The notes: generated by a model not told the origin, from the letters alone. DNA of 64,000 bases from an uncultured Bacteroidales bacterium (GCA_900542185.1 UQMZ01000014.1:1-64000); one strand, 5' to 3'. Shown: positions 9,711 to 18,372, numbered from the stretch's first letter. Numbers and translations: made by a program.

Positions 9711-9885
9711 TATTTTGAAGTTTTGGAGTCTAAAATGTCATAAAAAACCGTGATTTTAACATTTTGTGCTAAGAAACGGGCCTTTTGCAATCAAAATTTT
9801 GATACGTTAACCGACAAATAGAAGCGCAGACTGTCGCCGGGACACGCAGAGACACGGGTTTAATAGGCATTTGGACCGTATCTGT

Positions 9886-9914
9886 GCGCGGCTGGGGACA
9901 GCCTGCGCTACTAT
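9886..9914. repeat. REP-like palindromic repeat, copy 1
   Basis: A 29-bp sequence beginning GCGCGGCTGGGGACAGCC is repeated at 20825-20853 with a single G/A difference. GGCTG pairs with CAGCC around a 4-base loop, and GCGC flanks pair outside it. It lies just past the 3' end of the SPOR protein gene. Confidence 0.7.
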
Positions 9915-9926
9915 GATGGTGCGCTG

Positions 9927-10421
9927 TTAGAATGCGTTGATGATTACCGGACTGGCGGGGAGTCCGACGTACGGATAGTCCGGATGTGTGTCCTTGAACC
10001 GGCGCGACATGGCCTTGAGAGAATCGAGGCTCTGGGCATAGTCGCTGATGGTGTACCAGTTGTTTTCAGGTCCTTTCAGCCAGACGGCACGGGGATAGCC
10101 GGCCTGCTGCAGTCGCTGGGCGTTGGCCTTGGCATTGGTTGACATTCTGTAGACTCCCACGGCGAGAAGCCATGGTCTGGGAGCCCGTTTGGAGTCCTCG
10201 GTGCGCATTATGGCGCGCAATACATAGATGGAATCGCCGTCTACGACGCGCAGCTGCGGGCCGTCGTCGCTCTGGAGGCCCTGCGCAGGGAGCATCTGCT
10301 CGCGCGCGGCTGCCTCGCGCTTGTTTTTAGCTGCGTCGTATGCAGCCTGATAACCCTTCTCAGTGGGCTTGCAGCCCACAAAGAGAAGGGTTATCATTAT
10401 CGGGTACAGCAGTCGTTTCAT
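9927..10421 (-). CDS. SPOR-domain lipoprotein
   Basis: This 164-residue lipoprotein has a signal peptide and the lipobox LLFVGCKPTE (Cys near residue 17). It then has a charged helical stretch (about 25-45) and a C-terminal SPOR-like domain (about 75-150: PWLLAVGVYRMSTNAKANAQ..., then WYTISDYAQSLDSLKAMSRR). SPOR domains bind peptidoglycan stripped of stem peptides at division sites. That fits the nearby dacB and a coiled-coil lipoprotein, but is family knowledge rather than proof. It starts 62 bases after the upstream lipoprotein gene and may share its transcript. The assignment rests on the repeat pattern of the domain, not on a search. Confidence 0.75.
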   Translation of the reverse strand: MKRLLYPIMITLLFVGCKPTEKGYQAAYDAAKNKREAAAREQMLPAQGLQSDDGPQLRVVDGDSIYVLRAIMRTEDSKRAPRPWLLAVGVYRMSTNAKANAQRLQQAGYPRAVWLKGPENNWYTISDYAQSLDSLKAMSRRFKDTHPDYPYVGLPASPVIINAF

Positions 10422-10482
10422 AACTCTGCTTCGATGTTCAATTCGTAATGTCTGTCAGCTTGTGGAATCGTCTGCGTGCGTG

Positions 10483-11355
10483 TCAGTTGATCTGGATCAC
10501 GCAGTAGGAGCTGAGCTGCCAGAACTTCTCGGGATTGGTGATCTCGATGGTCTTGGGTCCGTCCTTCTCGCCGACGATGCGGTAGGAACCTGCGGGAACG
10601 TTGGTCCAGATCTTCACGTCCTTGGCGCCGGTGGGAATTGACTTCAGTGTGCGACGGTCGGCTGCGGTGAAGTAGCTTGCGTCGAACTGGCCCTTCAGCA
10701 CCTTGGTGGAGCCGAGGAACTTCTTCTCCAGCAGGCCTTTCTTCTTCAGTTCCTTGTTCGAGCCGATGGCATAGTAAACCTTGTTGGCTTCGTTGGCTGC
10801 GGCGGTAGCCTCGGCGGCTGCGGCCTGGGCTTCTTCCTTGGCGGCGCTTTCGGCCTTCAGGTCTTCCTGAGTCCGGGCCACGGTGGTGTTAAGCGTGTCG
10901 ATAGTGGCCTTTGCACCGGCCAGTTCGCTTTCCAGTTTGGCGATTTTGGCATCCTGCTGCTCGATGTGGGCGCGCAGCTGGGCTATGGTCTTGCTCTGTA
11001 CGCCGTTGGCTTTGCCGCTGGCGTTGACCTTAGCCTCCATCTCGGCCAGCAGAGCCTTGTTGGCTGCCAGACGTGCCTTGATCTGCGACAGATTGTTGCG
11101 GATTTCCTGGCGACGGTCCACGCCTTCGCCATTGTTCATGTTGTAAAGAAGGCCCTCCTGGGTATTGATTGAATCCAGACCGGTATAGATGTCGCCCATC
11201 AGAAGCATGAGCGAGTCGTTGAAGTCCGTAGCCTCCTGATATTCGGCTGTCAGTTCCTGGATGCGAAGCGAATCTTCGTCAATTTTCTTCTGGTTGCCCG
11301 AGCAGCCGGCCAGCAATATGGCTCCGACGCCCGCAAATAACATTAGTTTTTTCAT
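10483..11355 (-). CDS. Coiled-coil lipoprotein of unknown function
   Basis: With the ATG at 11355 it is 290 residues. A signal peptide with lipobox LLAGCSGNQKK is followed by a long heptad-like helical region (about 25-195, with runs such as AKLESELAGAKATIDTLNTT and AAKEEAQAAAAEATAAANEA). A compact C-terminal domain follows (about 197-290: YYAIGSNKELKKKGLLEKK, then RTLKSIPTGAKDVKIWTNVP). It resembles the Bacteroidetes Cbp1-type or 'peptidoglycan-bridging' coiled-coil lipoproteins, but I cannot name it. An upstream in-frame start at 11430 would overlap the end of rsmI and precede the signal peptide by 25 residues, so I rejected it. Envelope function is inferred from neighbours and topology. 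Confidence 0.85.
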   Translation of the reverse strand: MKKLMLFAGVGAILLAGCSGNQKKIDEDSLRIQELTAEYQEATDFNDSLMLLMGDIYTGLDSINTQEGLLYNMNNGEGVDRRQEIRNNLSQIKARLAANKALLAEMEAKVNASGKANGVQSKTIAQLRAHIEQQDAKIAKLESELAGAKATIDTLNTTVARTQEDLKAESAAKEEAQAAAAEATAAANEANKVYYAIGSNKELKKKGLLEKKFLGSTKVLKGQFDASYFTAADRRTLKSIPTGAKDVKIWTNVPAGSYRIVGEKDGPKTIEITNPEKFWQLSSYCVIQIN

Positions 11356-11392
11356 ATCGATGTTTATTGATGATATTCGTTTATAATGTCTT

Positions 11393-12109
11393 TTATTCAA
11401 TCGGATTAAGGTCGTTTTCGTCACAGGCATGGTTTCTGCCTTTGCAACCTTCGATTACAATAACAATTTCTCCCTTGGGTTTGTTCTGCTCGTAATGTTG
11501 GGCCAGGTTTTGGAGGGTGTCGCGGCGGTTCTCCTCATGGAGTTTTGAAATCTCGCGCGCCACGGCCGCCTGGCGGTCGGGCCCGAAAACTTCGGCCAGC
11601 TGGCGCAATGTCCGCGGCAACCGCAACGGCGATTCGTAAATCACTACGGTTCTGGGGTCAGCGGCAAGTTGCTGCAGTCGGGTGGCCCGCCCTTTCTTGA
11701 GGGGCAGGAAGCCTTCGAACACAAACCTGTCGCATGGGAGGCCGCTGGCTACCATGGCCGGTACGAAAGCGGTGGGTCCGGGCAGGCATTCCACGTCGAT
11801 ACCCGCCTCGCGGCAGGCACGCGCCAGCATGAAGCCGGGGTCGGATATGCCCGGTGTTCCGGCATCGGATATGAGTGCCATCTCCTTGCCGCCTTCTATC
11901 TCCTGCACTATGCCGTCCACACTCTTGTGCTCGTTGTTGCGGTGATGCGCACGCAGCGGGGTGTGTATATCATAGTGGCGCAGCAGTACGGATGAGGTAC
12001 GCGTGTCCTCGGCCAGCACGACGTCGACTTCCTTGAGCACACGCAGTGCCCGGAGAGTGATGTCCTCGAGATTGCCGATAGGGGTGGGGACGATGTATAG
12101 CTTGGCCAT
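11393..12109 (-). CDS. rsmI: 16S rRNA (cytidine-1402-2'-O)-methyltransferase RsmI
   Basis: RsmI transfers a methyl group from SAM to the 2'-O of C1402 in the P-site region of 16S rRNA. The 238-residue protein shows the tetrapyrrole-methylase fold signatures: LYIVPTPIGNLEDITLRAL near the start, VVLAEDTRTSSVLLRHY, the glycine-rich ISDAGTPGISDPGFMLARAC, and CLPGPTAFVPAMVASGL. The length is slightly short compared with enterobacterial RsmI but usual in this phylum. It lies between the coiled-coil lipoprotein gene (38 bases downstream) and the repeat-containing gene (55 bases upstream), all on the minus strand. Confidence 0.96.
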   Translation of the reverse strand: MAKLYIVPTPIGNLEDITLRALRVLKEVDVVLAEDTRTSSVLLRHYDIHTPLRAHHRNNEHKSVDGIVQEIEGGKEMALISDAGTPGISDPGFMLARACREAGIDVECLPGPTAFVPAMVASGLPCDRFVFEGFLPLKKGRATRLQQLAADPRTVVIYESPLRLPRTLRQLAEVFGPDRQAAVAREISKLHEENRRDTLQNLAQHYEQNKPKGEIVIVIEGCKGRNHACDENDLNPIE

Positions 12110-12164
12110 CGCAGTTGGAAATTAGCAATTAGTAATTAAGGAGAAATGCCTGATAATCGTGGAA

Positions 12165-12716
12165 TTATTCGTAGTAATTCTGGAGGATGTCGAGGAAATC
12201 GACTACTTCGGGATCGTCGATGTCGGCGTTGCATTGCTCGATGAGATAGTCGCGGGCCGCCTCGTAGTCGGGAAGCTGCGCTAACTTCTCAAGAATGGCG
12301 TCGAAACGGTTGCGGTCGTTGCCGGCCAGCACGCGCGTGAAGCGGAAACGGTCGTTAAGGCAGAGGGCCGGGGTTTTACGCGGTGCCGGTGCGGCGAAGT
12401 CGGCGCTGTCGGAGTAGCCGGAATAAACGGAATTATCGGAGCCGTTAAAGGCGTGGGGGTCTTTAAGGTCTTTAGGGTCTTTAAGGTCCTTAGGGTCTTT
12501 AAGGACTTTAAGGTCTTTAGGGACGGTAAGGTCCGCAGGGACATTGACGGCATCGGATGTATTCGGTTCCTTGGTGTTCAGTCGGGACCAGAGGCGCGTG
12601 ATCTCGTCGACTCGCCTTCCGATAAGGGGAAAGAGATCGGTCTGTTTGTCGGGGCGGTGACTCAGAAGTTCCAGAAGCCCCTCAAGTTCATATACTTTAT
12701 TTTTCAATTCGTCCAT
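12165..12716 (-). CDS. Conserved hypothetical protein with Lys-Asp-Leu/Pro tandem repeat linker
   Basis: This 183-residue protein has an N-terminal helical part (about 1-50, MDELKNKVYELEGLLELLSH) and a conserved-looking C-terminal domain (about 118-183). That domain contains NDRFRFTRVLAGNDRNRFDA and ends DFLDILQNYYE, a pattern I associate with unnamed Bacteroidales proteins. Between the two is a low-complexity linker (about 60-86) of repeating KDL/KDP triplets, encoded by nine 9-bp units (12459-12539). No catalytic motif or membrane segment is visible. It is upstream of rsmI on the same strand. The function is unknown. Confidence 0.75.
   Translation of the reverse strand: MDELKNKVYELEGLLELLSHRPDKQTDLFPLIGRRVDEITRLWSRLNTKEPNTSDAVNVPADLTVPKDLKVLKDPKDLKDPKDLKDPHAFNGSDNSVYSGYSDSADFAAPAPRKTPALCLNDRFRFTRVLAGNDRNRFDAILEKLAQLPDYEAARDYLIEQCNADIDDPEVVDFLDILQNYYE
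12459..12539. repeat. 9-bp tandem repeat inside a coding region
   Basis: Nine consecutive 9-bp units, written on the plus strand as GTCTTTAAG, GTCTTTAGG and close variants. The last two units are the most diverged. Because the unit is three codons long, copy-number changes would keep the reading frame and only alter linker length. Confidence 0.85.
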
Positions 12717-12816
12717 AATTCCGGGTAATTGTTTATGTAATCTTTATCGGATTCTTTCTATTATAACGCCATGCGTCAGGATATAGTCTGCAAGTATGGC
12801 CCTATATATTCTGTGA

Positions 12817-14043
12817 TCAGAACAGCCGTTCGAGCATGGTCTGCAGATCGGTGCGTGCCCGTGCGCGGTTTTTCAGATTATTCATCATCACCACCACTAC
12901 ATGAGTGGGGGCGTAATCCTCGTTGATCTTGTATCCGGCGTATGACTGTATCCCGTTCATCGAGCCTGTTTTAAGGGCTACATAACCTTCCAGAGGGCTT
13001 CCGCACATGAAGCGCTTCAGCGTGCCTTCCTGGCCGGCGAGCGGAAAGAAGCTGGCGTACCAGGGGTCGTGTGCCATTTCTCCGAGCACCGAGCCTAAGA
13101 ATTCGGCGGTAAGACGGTTGGAGCGGGAAAGCCCGGATCCGTCCACAATCCTGACATCCTTAAGCGGAGCGCCTTTGTGTTTCCACAGTTTTATTTCCTC
13201 GTCGGCTCCGGAGGAGGTGGATCCGTCGCGCCCCTTGAGGTGCGAGAAAGTGCGGAGCATGGCCTCGGCATATTGGTTGTCGGAGCGCATCATGCAACTG
13301 CGCATTATGTCTTGCACCTCGGCCGAGCGGTGCGTTCCTATCAGCCGGCGCCTGGTGTCGTTGGGTAGGTTGCGTCCCAGCACGGTTATGCCGTTGGCTT
13401 TCAGGGCGTCGGTGAGTCGGCTTCGGAACCTGGCGCCCGGGTCGCGCACGGAGGCGCTGCCCGAGGCGTTGTCCTCGAAGTTGAAGCCATGCGTCCCCGT
13501 GCCGTAGGCGTTGGGTAGGTCGCCGGACGCCCACGTGGGGTTGATGGCAGGTCCGGCGAACCGATGTTCGTCCACCACGATGCTGCCGCGGACCGTGTCT
13601 ATATGTTCCTGGCGCAGAGCCTGTACTATCTCGTCGATAATGTTGTCGGAACCGGGGTCATGCCGTGTGTTGACCGATGGGTCGGCCGACGCTTCGACCA
13701 TGATGTTGCCGTCCAGCACCCCCTTGTGGATATTGCCCGTGATGTATACAGGGGTCTCGTATCGCCACTTGCGGCCCGCGCGGTCCAGCAGCGAGGCCGT
13801 GGTGACGCATTTCATGACCGATGCGGGCACCATCGGTCTGGACTGATTATGGCTTGCCAGGACTTTGCCTGAGTTCAGGTCATATATATACACGGCCGTT
13901 GCCGCCGGGTCAATACCCGGAGATTGCAGGAACGTATCAATAGGGTCGGTGTCAACGGCTTGCGTTCCATCGGCGGTCTGACCAACGGCAGTGAACGCCA
14001 ACAGAACCAGCATCATCAGAAGTGTGTGCAGCTGTTTCATCAA
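12817..14043 (-). CDS. dacB: D-alanyl-D-alanine carboxypeptidase/endopeptidase (PBP4 family, DacB)
   Basis: This is a low-molecular-weight penicillin-binding protein of peptidase family S13. It trims or cleaves D-Ala-linked peptide cross-bridges in peptidoglycan in the periplasm. The 408-residue protein has a signal peptide (about 1-22) and the three active-site motifs in order: SVMK with nucleophile Ser75 in PMVPASVMKCVT, the SxN motif in MRSDNQYAEAML, and KTG in VALKTGSMNG. The insertion domain between SxxK and SxN is shorter than in E. coli PBP4. It has its own promoter directly upstream and is divergent from the AI-2E-type permease gene. Confidence 0.95.
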   Translation of the reverse strand: MMKQLHTLLMMLVLLAFTAVGQTADGTQAVDTDPIDTFLQSPGIDPAATAVYIYDLNSGKVLASHNQSRPMVPASVMKCVTTASLLDRAGRKWRYETPVYITGNIHKGVLDGNIMVEASADPSVNTRHDPGSDNIIDEIVQALRQEHIDTVRGSIVVDEHRFAGPAINPTWASGDLPNAYGTGTHGFNFEDNASGSASVRDPGARFRSRLTDALKANGITVLGRNLPNDTRRRLIGTHRSAEVQDIMRSCMMRSDNQYAEAMLRTFSHLKGRDGSTSSGADEEIKLWKHKGAPLKDVRIVDGSGLSRSNRLTAEFLGSVLGEMAHDPWYASFFPLAGQEGTLKRFMCGSPLEGYVALKTGSMNGIQSYAGYKINEDYAPTHVVVVMMNNLKNRARARTDLQTMLERLF

Positions 14044-14046
14044 TTA

Positions 14047-14078
14047 CAAAATTAGCAACCATCGCCGGTATTAGCAAA
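14047..14078 (-). promoter_or_regulatory. dacB promoter, Bacteroidetes type
   Basis: On the minus strand TTTG (14075-14078) and TAATTTTG (14047-14054) are 20 bases apart. The -7 box ends only about 4 bases before the dacB ATG at 14043, so transcription would begin at or inside the start codon. Either the mRNA is leaderless or translation begins slightly downstream. Confidence 0.6.
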
Positions 14079-14190
14079 AAAAATCGTAACTTTACGGAAA
14101 ATTGTGTCCTCTTTTACGTTAATATAAATAGTTAAAAAAGTTAAGAATCGCGGACTGCACCGGCAGCCTTGATTCAATAAAACACACAAT

Positions 14191-15345
14191 ATGGACGAGA
14201 ACGAAGTAACAGAAGAAGGTCGGGAGCAACGTGCGCGTTACCAGCGGCGGCCATTTACGTTTGACCGCACCGTCCGCATATTTTTCACCATAGCCGTAGT
14301 GCTGGCCGTGCTGTGGCTTGTGGGATACCTGAAAGGAGTGCTGCTTCCGTTCGTGGTGGCCTGCCTGATATGCTATATACTTGAGCCGGTGGTGAAATGG
14401 AACATGCGGTGGACCCATTGCCGCAAACGTTTCCTGCCGGTGATACTCACCTTGCTGGAAGCTACGGTACTGATAGGCGGCCTTATAATGGTTACGGTGC
14501 CGTACCTGGTGTCGGAGTGCCAGGACATGGCGTTGACCATCAGGAAATTCGCCACCACGCAGATCAGCATACCCTATCTGTCGGAGTCATGGCACAGAAT
14601 AATACGCGAGAACATAGACTTCGACGAACTGTCGCGCCTGCTGTCGCGCGACGAATGGAAGCAGCTGGCCAAGACCGCCATATCGTCGTCATGGTCGTTC
14701 CTAACGTCGTCGGTGGCATTCATAGCCGGCGTCGTCTCATGGCTGATAGTCGTGCTGTATGTCATATTCATTATGCTGGACTACGAGCGCCTGATGCTTA
14801 GCTTCAAGCAGTTGGTGCCCTATTCGCACCGTCAGCGCACGTTCCGTATCGCCGGCGACATCAAAAACACCATGCAGCGTTATTTCCGTGGCCAGTTCCT
14901 GATCGCCATGCTTGTGGGACTGATGTTCGCGGCCGGTTTCCTGCTGATAGACCTGCCTATGGGCGTGGCGCTCGGCCTCTTTATCGGAGTGCTGAACCTG
15001 GTGCCTTATCTGCAGCTTATCTCGCTGCCGATTACCGCCGTGCTGTGCATGATATGGACCATGACCACGGGCGGGTCCTTCTGGCTGATATTCTGGGAGG
15101 CGATGGCCGTGTACGTGGTGGTGCAGTGCATCCAGGACCTGCTGCTGACTCCGAAAATCATGGGCAAGGCCATGGGACTGAATCCGGCCGTGATATTGCT
15201 CAGCCTCTCCATCTGGGGGTCGTTGCTGGGCTTCATGGGATTCATCATCGCCCTGCCGCTGACCACACTGATTCTTTCATATTACAACCTGTACATAATT
15301 CAGAGAGGGGATGATATACCTGCCGATAGCCGACGGATACAGTGA
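14191..15345 (+). CDS. AI-2E transporter family membrane protein (PerM/YdiK type)
   Basis: This 384-residue integral membrane protein belongs to the AI-2E transporter superfamily (PF01594). It has about eight membrane segments: a pair at about 30-75, one near 85-105, then a cytoplasmic loop with LSESWHRIIRENIDFDELSR, and a cluster at about 165-375. The C-terminal signature DLLLTPKIMGKAMGLNPAVI is characteristic. Members include autoinducer-2 exporters and Na+/H+ antiporters, so the true substrate is open. The last 35 bases overlap the start proposed for the following antiporter gene, which points to cotranscription and perhaps translational coupling. Confidence 0.92.
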   Translation: MDENEVTEEGREQRARYQRRPFTFDRTVRIFFTIAVVLAVLWLVGYLKGVLLPFVVACLICYILEPVVKWNMRWTHCRKRFLPVILTLLEATVLIGGLIMVTVPYLVSECQDMALTIRKFATTQISIPYLSESWHRIIRENIDFDELSRLLSRDEWKQLAKTAISSSWSFLTSSVAFIAGVVSWLIVVLYVIFIMLDYERLMLSFKQLVPYSHRQRTFRIAGDIKNTMQRYFRGQFLIAMLVGLMFAAGFLLIDLPMGVALGLFIGVLNLVPYLQLISLPITAVLCMIWTMTTGGSFWLIFWEAMAVYVVVQCIQDLLLTPKIMGKAMGLNPAVILLSLSIWGSLLGFMGFIIALPLTTLILSYYNLYIIQRGDDIPADSRRIQ

Positions 15346-17650
15346 CGTGCCGTCCACGACCGTAACCAACGAGATGCAGACCCTGGAACAGACCATCGAC
15401 CCGGGGGATAAGCCTACGGCCGAAGAATCGCATACCAACGGCCTGATAGCCGACCTGGCGTGGATACTCCTGTTAGGCGCGCTCGTTACCCTGCTGTTCA
15501 AGAAGCTGAAACAGCCTGTCGTGTTAGGATATATCCTGGCAGGCTTCTTAGCGTCGCCCAAGTTCGAGTATCTTCCATCGATATCCAATCTGGACAACAT
15601 CACGTTCTGGGCCGACCTGGGCATCGTGGTGCTGATGTTCAGCATCGGACTGGAATTCTCGTTCCGCAAACTGATGAAGTCCGGCTCGTCGTCGGTGGTG
15701 ACGGCGCTGATCATCATCACCGGCATGACGTTCGCCGGTTTCGGCGTCGGCTACATACTGCATCTCAACATGATAAATCGCATATTCTTAGGCGGAATGA
15801 TCTCGATGTCGTCCACCACCATCATCATGAAGGCGTTGGGGGACCTGGGTCTGAGGCAGAAAAAGTTCGCGCAATTAGTGTTGGCGGTGCTTATCATCGA
15901 GGACCTGTTCGCGGTGCTGATGCTGGTATTGCTGTCGTCCATGGCCATGGGCGACGTCAAAGGGATGGAACTGCTGTTCAGCATCGGCAAGCTCGCCTTC
16001 TTCCTTATTATATGGTTTGTGGTGGGAATGTATATATTCCCGACATTCTTCAACAAAGCACGCTCGTATCTCAACGACGAGACGCTGCTGATAGTGGCCA
16101 TGGCCCTGTGCTTCTCTATGGCCGTGTTCTCGGTGGCATGTGGCTTCAGTCTTGAACTCGGAGCCTTCGTGATGGGCTCGATACTGGCCGGCACCATGGC
16201 CGCCGAACGCATGGACCGTGTGATAGCACCGGTCAAGAACCTGTTCGGCTCCGTGTTCTTCATCTCGGTGGGTATGATGGTGGATCCGGGCGTGCTGGTG
16301 ACATACTGGTGGCAGATCCTGCTGTTGGCCTGCGTGGTGATAGCGGGCATGATACTGTTCGGCACCCTCGGTATGCTTGCCACGGGACAGACGCTGAGAG
16401 TGGCCATCGAATCGGGATTCACCCTGACGCAGGTGGGCGAGTTCTCGTTCATCATCGCCTCGCTGGGCATGAGCCTCGGGGTGCTGAACGAATCGCTGTA
16501 TCCCATCATAGTCGCCGTGTCGGTGCTGACCATCTTCACTACTCCTTATTTTATAAAGATGGCCGATCCCGCCGCCACGTGGGTGGAGAAGCATCTGCCC
16601 GGGTCGCTGACATTCCTTATAGACCGATACTCCAGACAGACTTACGACACCAACGAGACACGCCGCCTGTGGCGCGCCGTCCTGGGACGGTATGCGTGGC
16701 GCATCGTGCTTTATTCGGTCATACTGCTGGCCGAGATCATGGTGTCGCGCATGTTCCTGTTTCCTTTCGCCGAAAGGCTGCTTCCCAAGGCCGGACACCT
16801 CGTGGCCACGGTGCTGACCGTGATAGCGATGCTGCCCTTCTTAGTTGCGTTGTGTTTCAGCTCGACGCATCCTTCCGAGAAGATGAAACTGCACCAGACC
16901 GCCGCCTTCTATGACGTGCCCCTGCTGGCCATGAGGATTATCAGGTATCTGGTCACACTGTTCTTCATAGTCTATTTCATCACGGTGACGTATTCGTCGC
17001 TGGTGGGATGGCTTGTCGGGGTGGCATGCTTCGCGCTGATACTGGTATTCGCTTCGTCCCGACTGCTGAAGCGTTACAGCAAGATGGAATCGAAGTTCAT
17101 ATCCAACCTGAACATGCGCGAGAACATGCGCATGGGCGTGGGCAACGACCTGGTGGATGACATGCACCAGGCGTTCATAGAGATAGACAACAACTGTCCG
17201 TTCGTGGGCGACAAACTGAAGGATTCCGGACTGCGTTCGGACTACGGCGTGTCGGTGTCGTCGATAAGCCGTGGCGACGACTATATGCCTCTGCCGTCGC
17301 CCGAGGCCCGCATATTCCCGGGAGACGTCCTCGGCGTGATAGGCAATGACGAACAGCTCCGCAAACTGAACGAAGACCTCGACGTCGCCACCAAGGCCGG
17401 CATAATGTTGAATATCAAGCAGAATCCCGTAGACTTGTCGTCTATACGGCTTGAGACCGACAGCCCGATAGTGGGAGTGCCGCTGAAGAATACCGACATC
17501 CTGCACGACTACTATTCGATGATAGTGAAGATAAAGCGCGGCGACGACTTCATCCAGCCGCTGCCCGACGTGTCGTTGCAGCCCGGCGACGTGGTATGGG
17601 TAGTGGGCGATCCTGAATTTGCCGACCGCATGAAGTCCGGCAAAACTTAA
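15311..17650 (+). CDS. CPA2 cation:proton antiporter with C-terminal TrkA_C domains
   Basis: This is a monovalent cation/H+ exchanger of the KefB/CPA2 family. About 12 membrane segments (about 45-415) include the conserved stretches KQPVVLGYILAGFLASP, GLEFSFRKLM and the inhibitory-helix region SLELGAFVMGSILAGTMA. More hydrophobic segments lie at about 470-590. The cytoplasmic end carries two RCK_C/TrkA_C-like repeats (about 630-700 and 705-775, each with a PGDVxxVxG pattern) that normally sense a ligand or ion. The first ATG (15311) follows GAGAGGGG and overlaps the previous gene by 35 bases. A second ATG at 15374 lies past the previous stop and would remove 21 non-conserved residues; I cannot decide between them. 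The transported ion (K+ or Na+) is not readable. Confidence 0.92.
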   Translation: MIYLPIADGYSDVPSTTVTNEMQTLEQTIDPGDKPTAEESHTNGLIADLAWILLLGALVTLLFKKLKQPVVLGYILAGFLASPKFEYLPSISNLDNITFWADLGIVVLMFSIGLEFSFRKLMKSGSSSVVTALIIITGMTFAGFGVGYILHLNMINRIFLGGMISMSSTTIIMKALGDLGLRQKKFAQLVLAVLIIEDLFAVLMLVLLSSMAMGDVKGMELLFSIGKLAFFLIIWFVVGMYIFPTFFNKARSYLNDETLLIVAMALCFSMAVFSVACGFSLELGAFVMGSILAGTMAAERMDRVIAPVKNLFGSVFFISVGMMVDPGVLVTYWWQILLLACVVIAGMILFGTLGMLATGQTLRVAIESGFTLTQVGEFSFIIASLGMSLGVLNESLYPIIVAVSVLTIFTTPYFIKMADPAATWVEKHLPGSLTFLIDRYSRQTYDTNETRRLWRAVLGRYAWRIVLYSVILLAEIMVSRMFLFPFAERLLPKAGHLVATVLTVIAMLPFLVALCFSSTHPSEKMKLHQTAAFYDVPLLAMRIIRYLVTLFFIVYFITVTYSSLVGWLVGVACFALILVFASSRLLKRYSKMESKFISNLNMRENMRMGVGNDLVDDMHQAFIEIDNNCPFVGDKLKDSGLRSDYGVSVSSISRGDDYMPLPSPEARIFPGDVLGVIGNDEQLRKLNEDLDVATKAGIMLNIKQNPVDLSSIRLETDSPIVGVPLKNTDILHDYYSMIVKIKRGDDFIQPLPDVSLQPGDVVWVVGDPEFADRMKSGKT

Positions 17651-17654
17651 TAAT

Positions 17655-17714
17655 AATCCCGATAAATCCCGATTAATCTTGATTAATCCCGATAAATCCT
17701 GATAAATCCCGTCA
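17655..17714. repeat. Six tandem 10-bp repeats, intergenic
   Basis: Six contiguous units, consensus AATCCCGATA with one or two changes each, fill nearly the whole gap between the antiporter gene and the next lipoprotein gene. The period is close to one DNA helical turn, so each unit would face the same side of the helix. Confidence 0.85.
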
Positions 17715-17735
17715 AAATTCAAAACTCAGATAATT

Positions 17736-18362
17736 ATGAAGAAATCAGCATTTATCATAGCTGCGGCCGCCCTGACGTTGGCAGGTTGCTCCGGCAACAA
17801 GAAGGCCGCACAACCCGCCGCCGACACCGACTCGGCATTCATCCGGGAGGCCGAGGCCGCCATCGACAGCATTCAGACACCGACGCTCACGGCGCAGGGA
17901 ATAGGCGACGTGCGCATAGGGATGGCCCTCGACTCCGTGCCCCAAGGCCAGATCAACCTGTACGACAACATAGTGGCAGATGACAGCGGCGAGTTCAAGG
18001 CCCTGAACTTCAGGCTCGGCGACAAGTATATGTTTACCGTCACGGACTATGATGACGGCAAGGTGGATATGATTTCGCTGTATACCTCCGGGGTGGGTGT
18101 GGCCGTTCCAAACGACACGCTCAGAATCGGCGACCCATTCACCAAGCTGCTGAAGCAGAGCGGCGTGACCACCGAATTCGTGTCGATGGACGACATGGGC
18201 GTATGGTACTGGCGATACAAGGACCTGTGGTTCTGGCCCGCCGAGGAGGGGATGAGCCAGGAATTGAACAACGCAATGAGCGAGCGCAGGAACCCGCCGT
18301 CGGCAGCTATGATCGGCGACAAGGTCAAGATCGGTTATATCGGGACCGGAGTGCCATTTTAA
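17736..18362 (+). CDS. Small lipoprotein of unknown function
   Basis: This 208-residue lipoprotein has a signal peptide and the lipobox LTLAGCSGNKK (Cys18). A short polar linker rich in Ala and Asp follows. The folded part (about 50-208) has the repeated theme IGDVRIGMALDSVP and LRIGDPFTKLLKQSGV, which resembles the SmpA/BamE-like or 'G-M-x-x-x-x-V' lipoprotein fold only loosely. No family can be named with confidence. It follows the antiporter gene by 85 bases of tandem repeat on the same strand. Confidence 0.8.
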   Translation: MKKSAFIIAAAALTLAGCSGNKKAAQPAADTDSAFIREAEAAIDSIQTPTLTAQGIGDVRIGMALDSVPQGQINLYDNIVADDSGEFKALNFRLGDKYMFTVTDYDDGKVDMISLYTSGVGVAVPNDTLRIGDPFTKLLKQSGVTTEFVSMDDMGVWYWRYKDLWFWPAEEGMSQELNNAMSERRNPPSAAMIGDKVKIGYIGTGVPF

Positions 18363-18372
18363 GGGCCGATTC

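Larger units (their letters stand above)
9487..9926. other. 440-base intergenic region with susC promoter and leader
   Basis: This region holds the long susC leader (9487 to about 9673), the susC promoter (9679-9710), an AT-rich stretch (9711-9800) without recognisable genes, and a GC-rich part (about 9820-9926). The GC-rich part contains one copy of the 29-bp palindromic repeat described separately. Confidence 0.7.

Noticed and set aside
12281..12553. A 90-residue frame with KTL repeats on the minus strand
   Set aside because: It is another reading frame of the same 9-bp repeat. The frame ending at 12165 has the conserved C-terminal domain.
17655..17714. A CRISPR array
   Set aside because: The units are 10 bp and contiguous, with no spacers and no cas genes.
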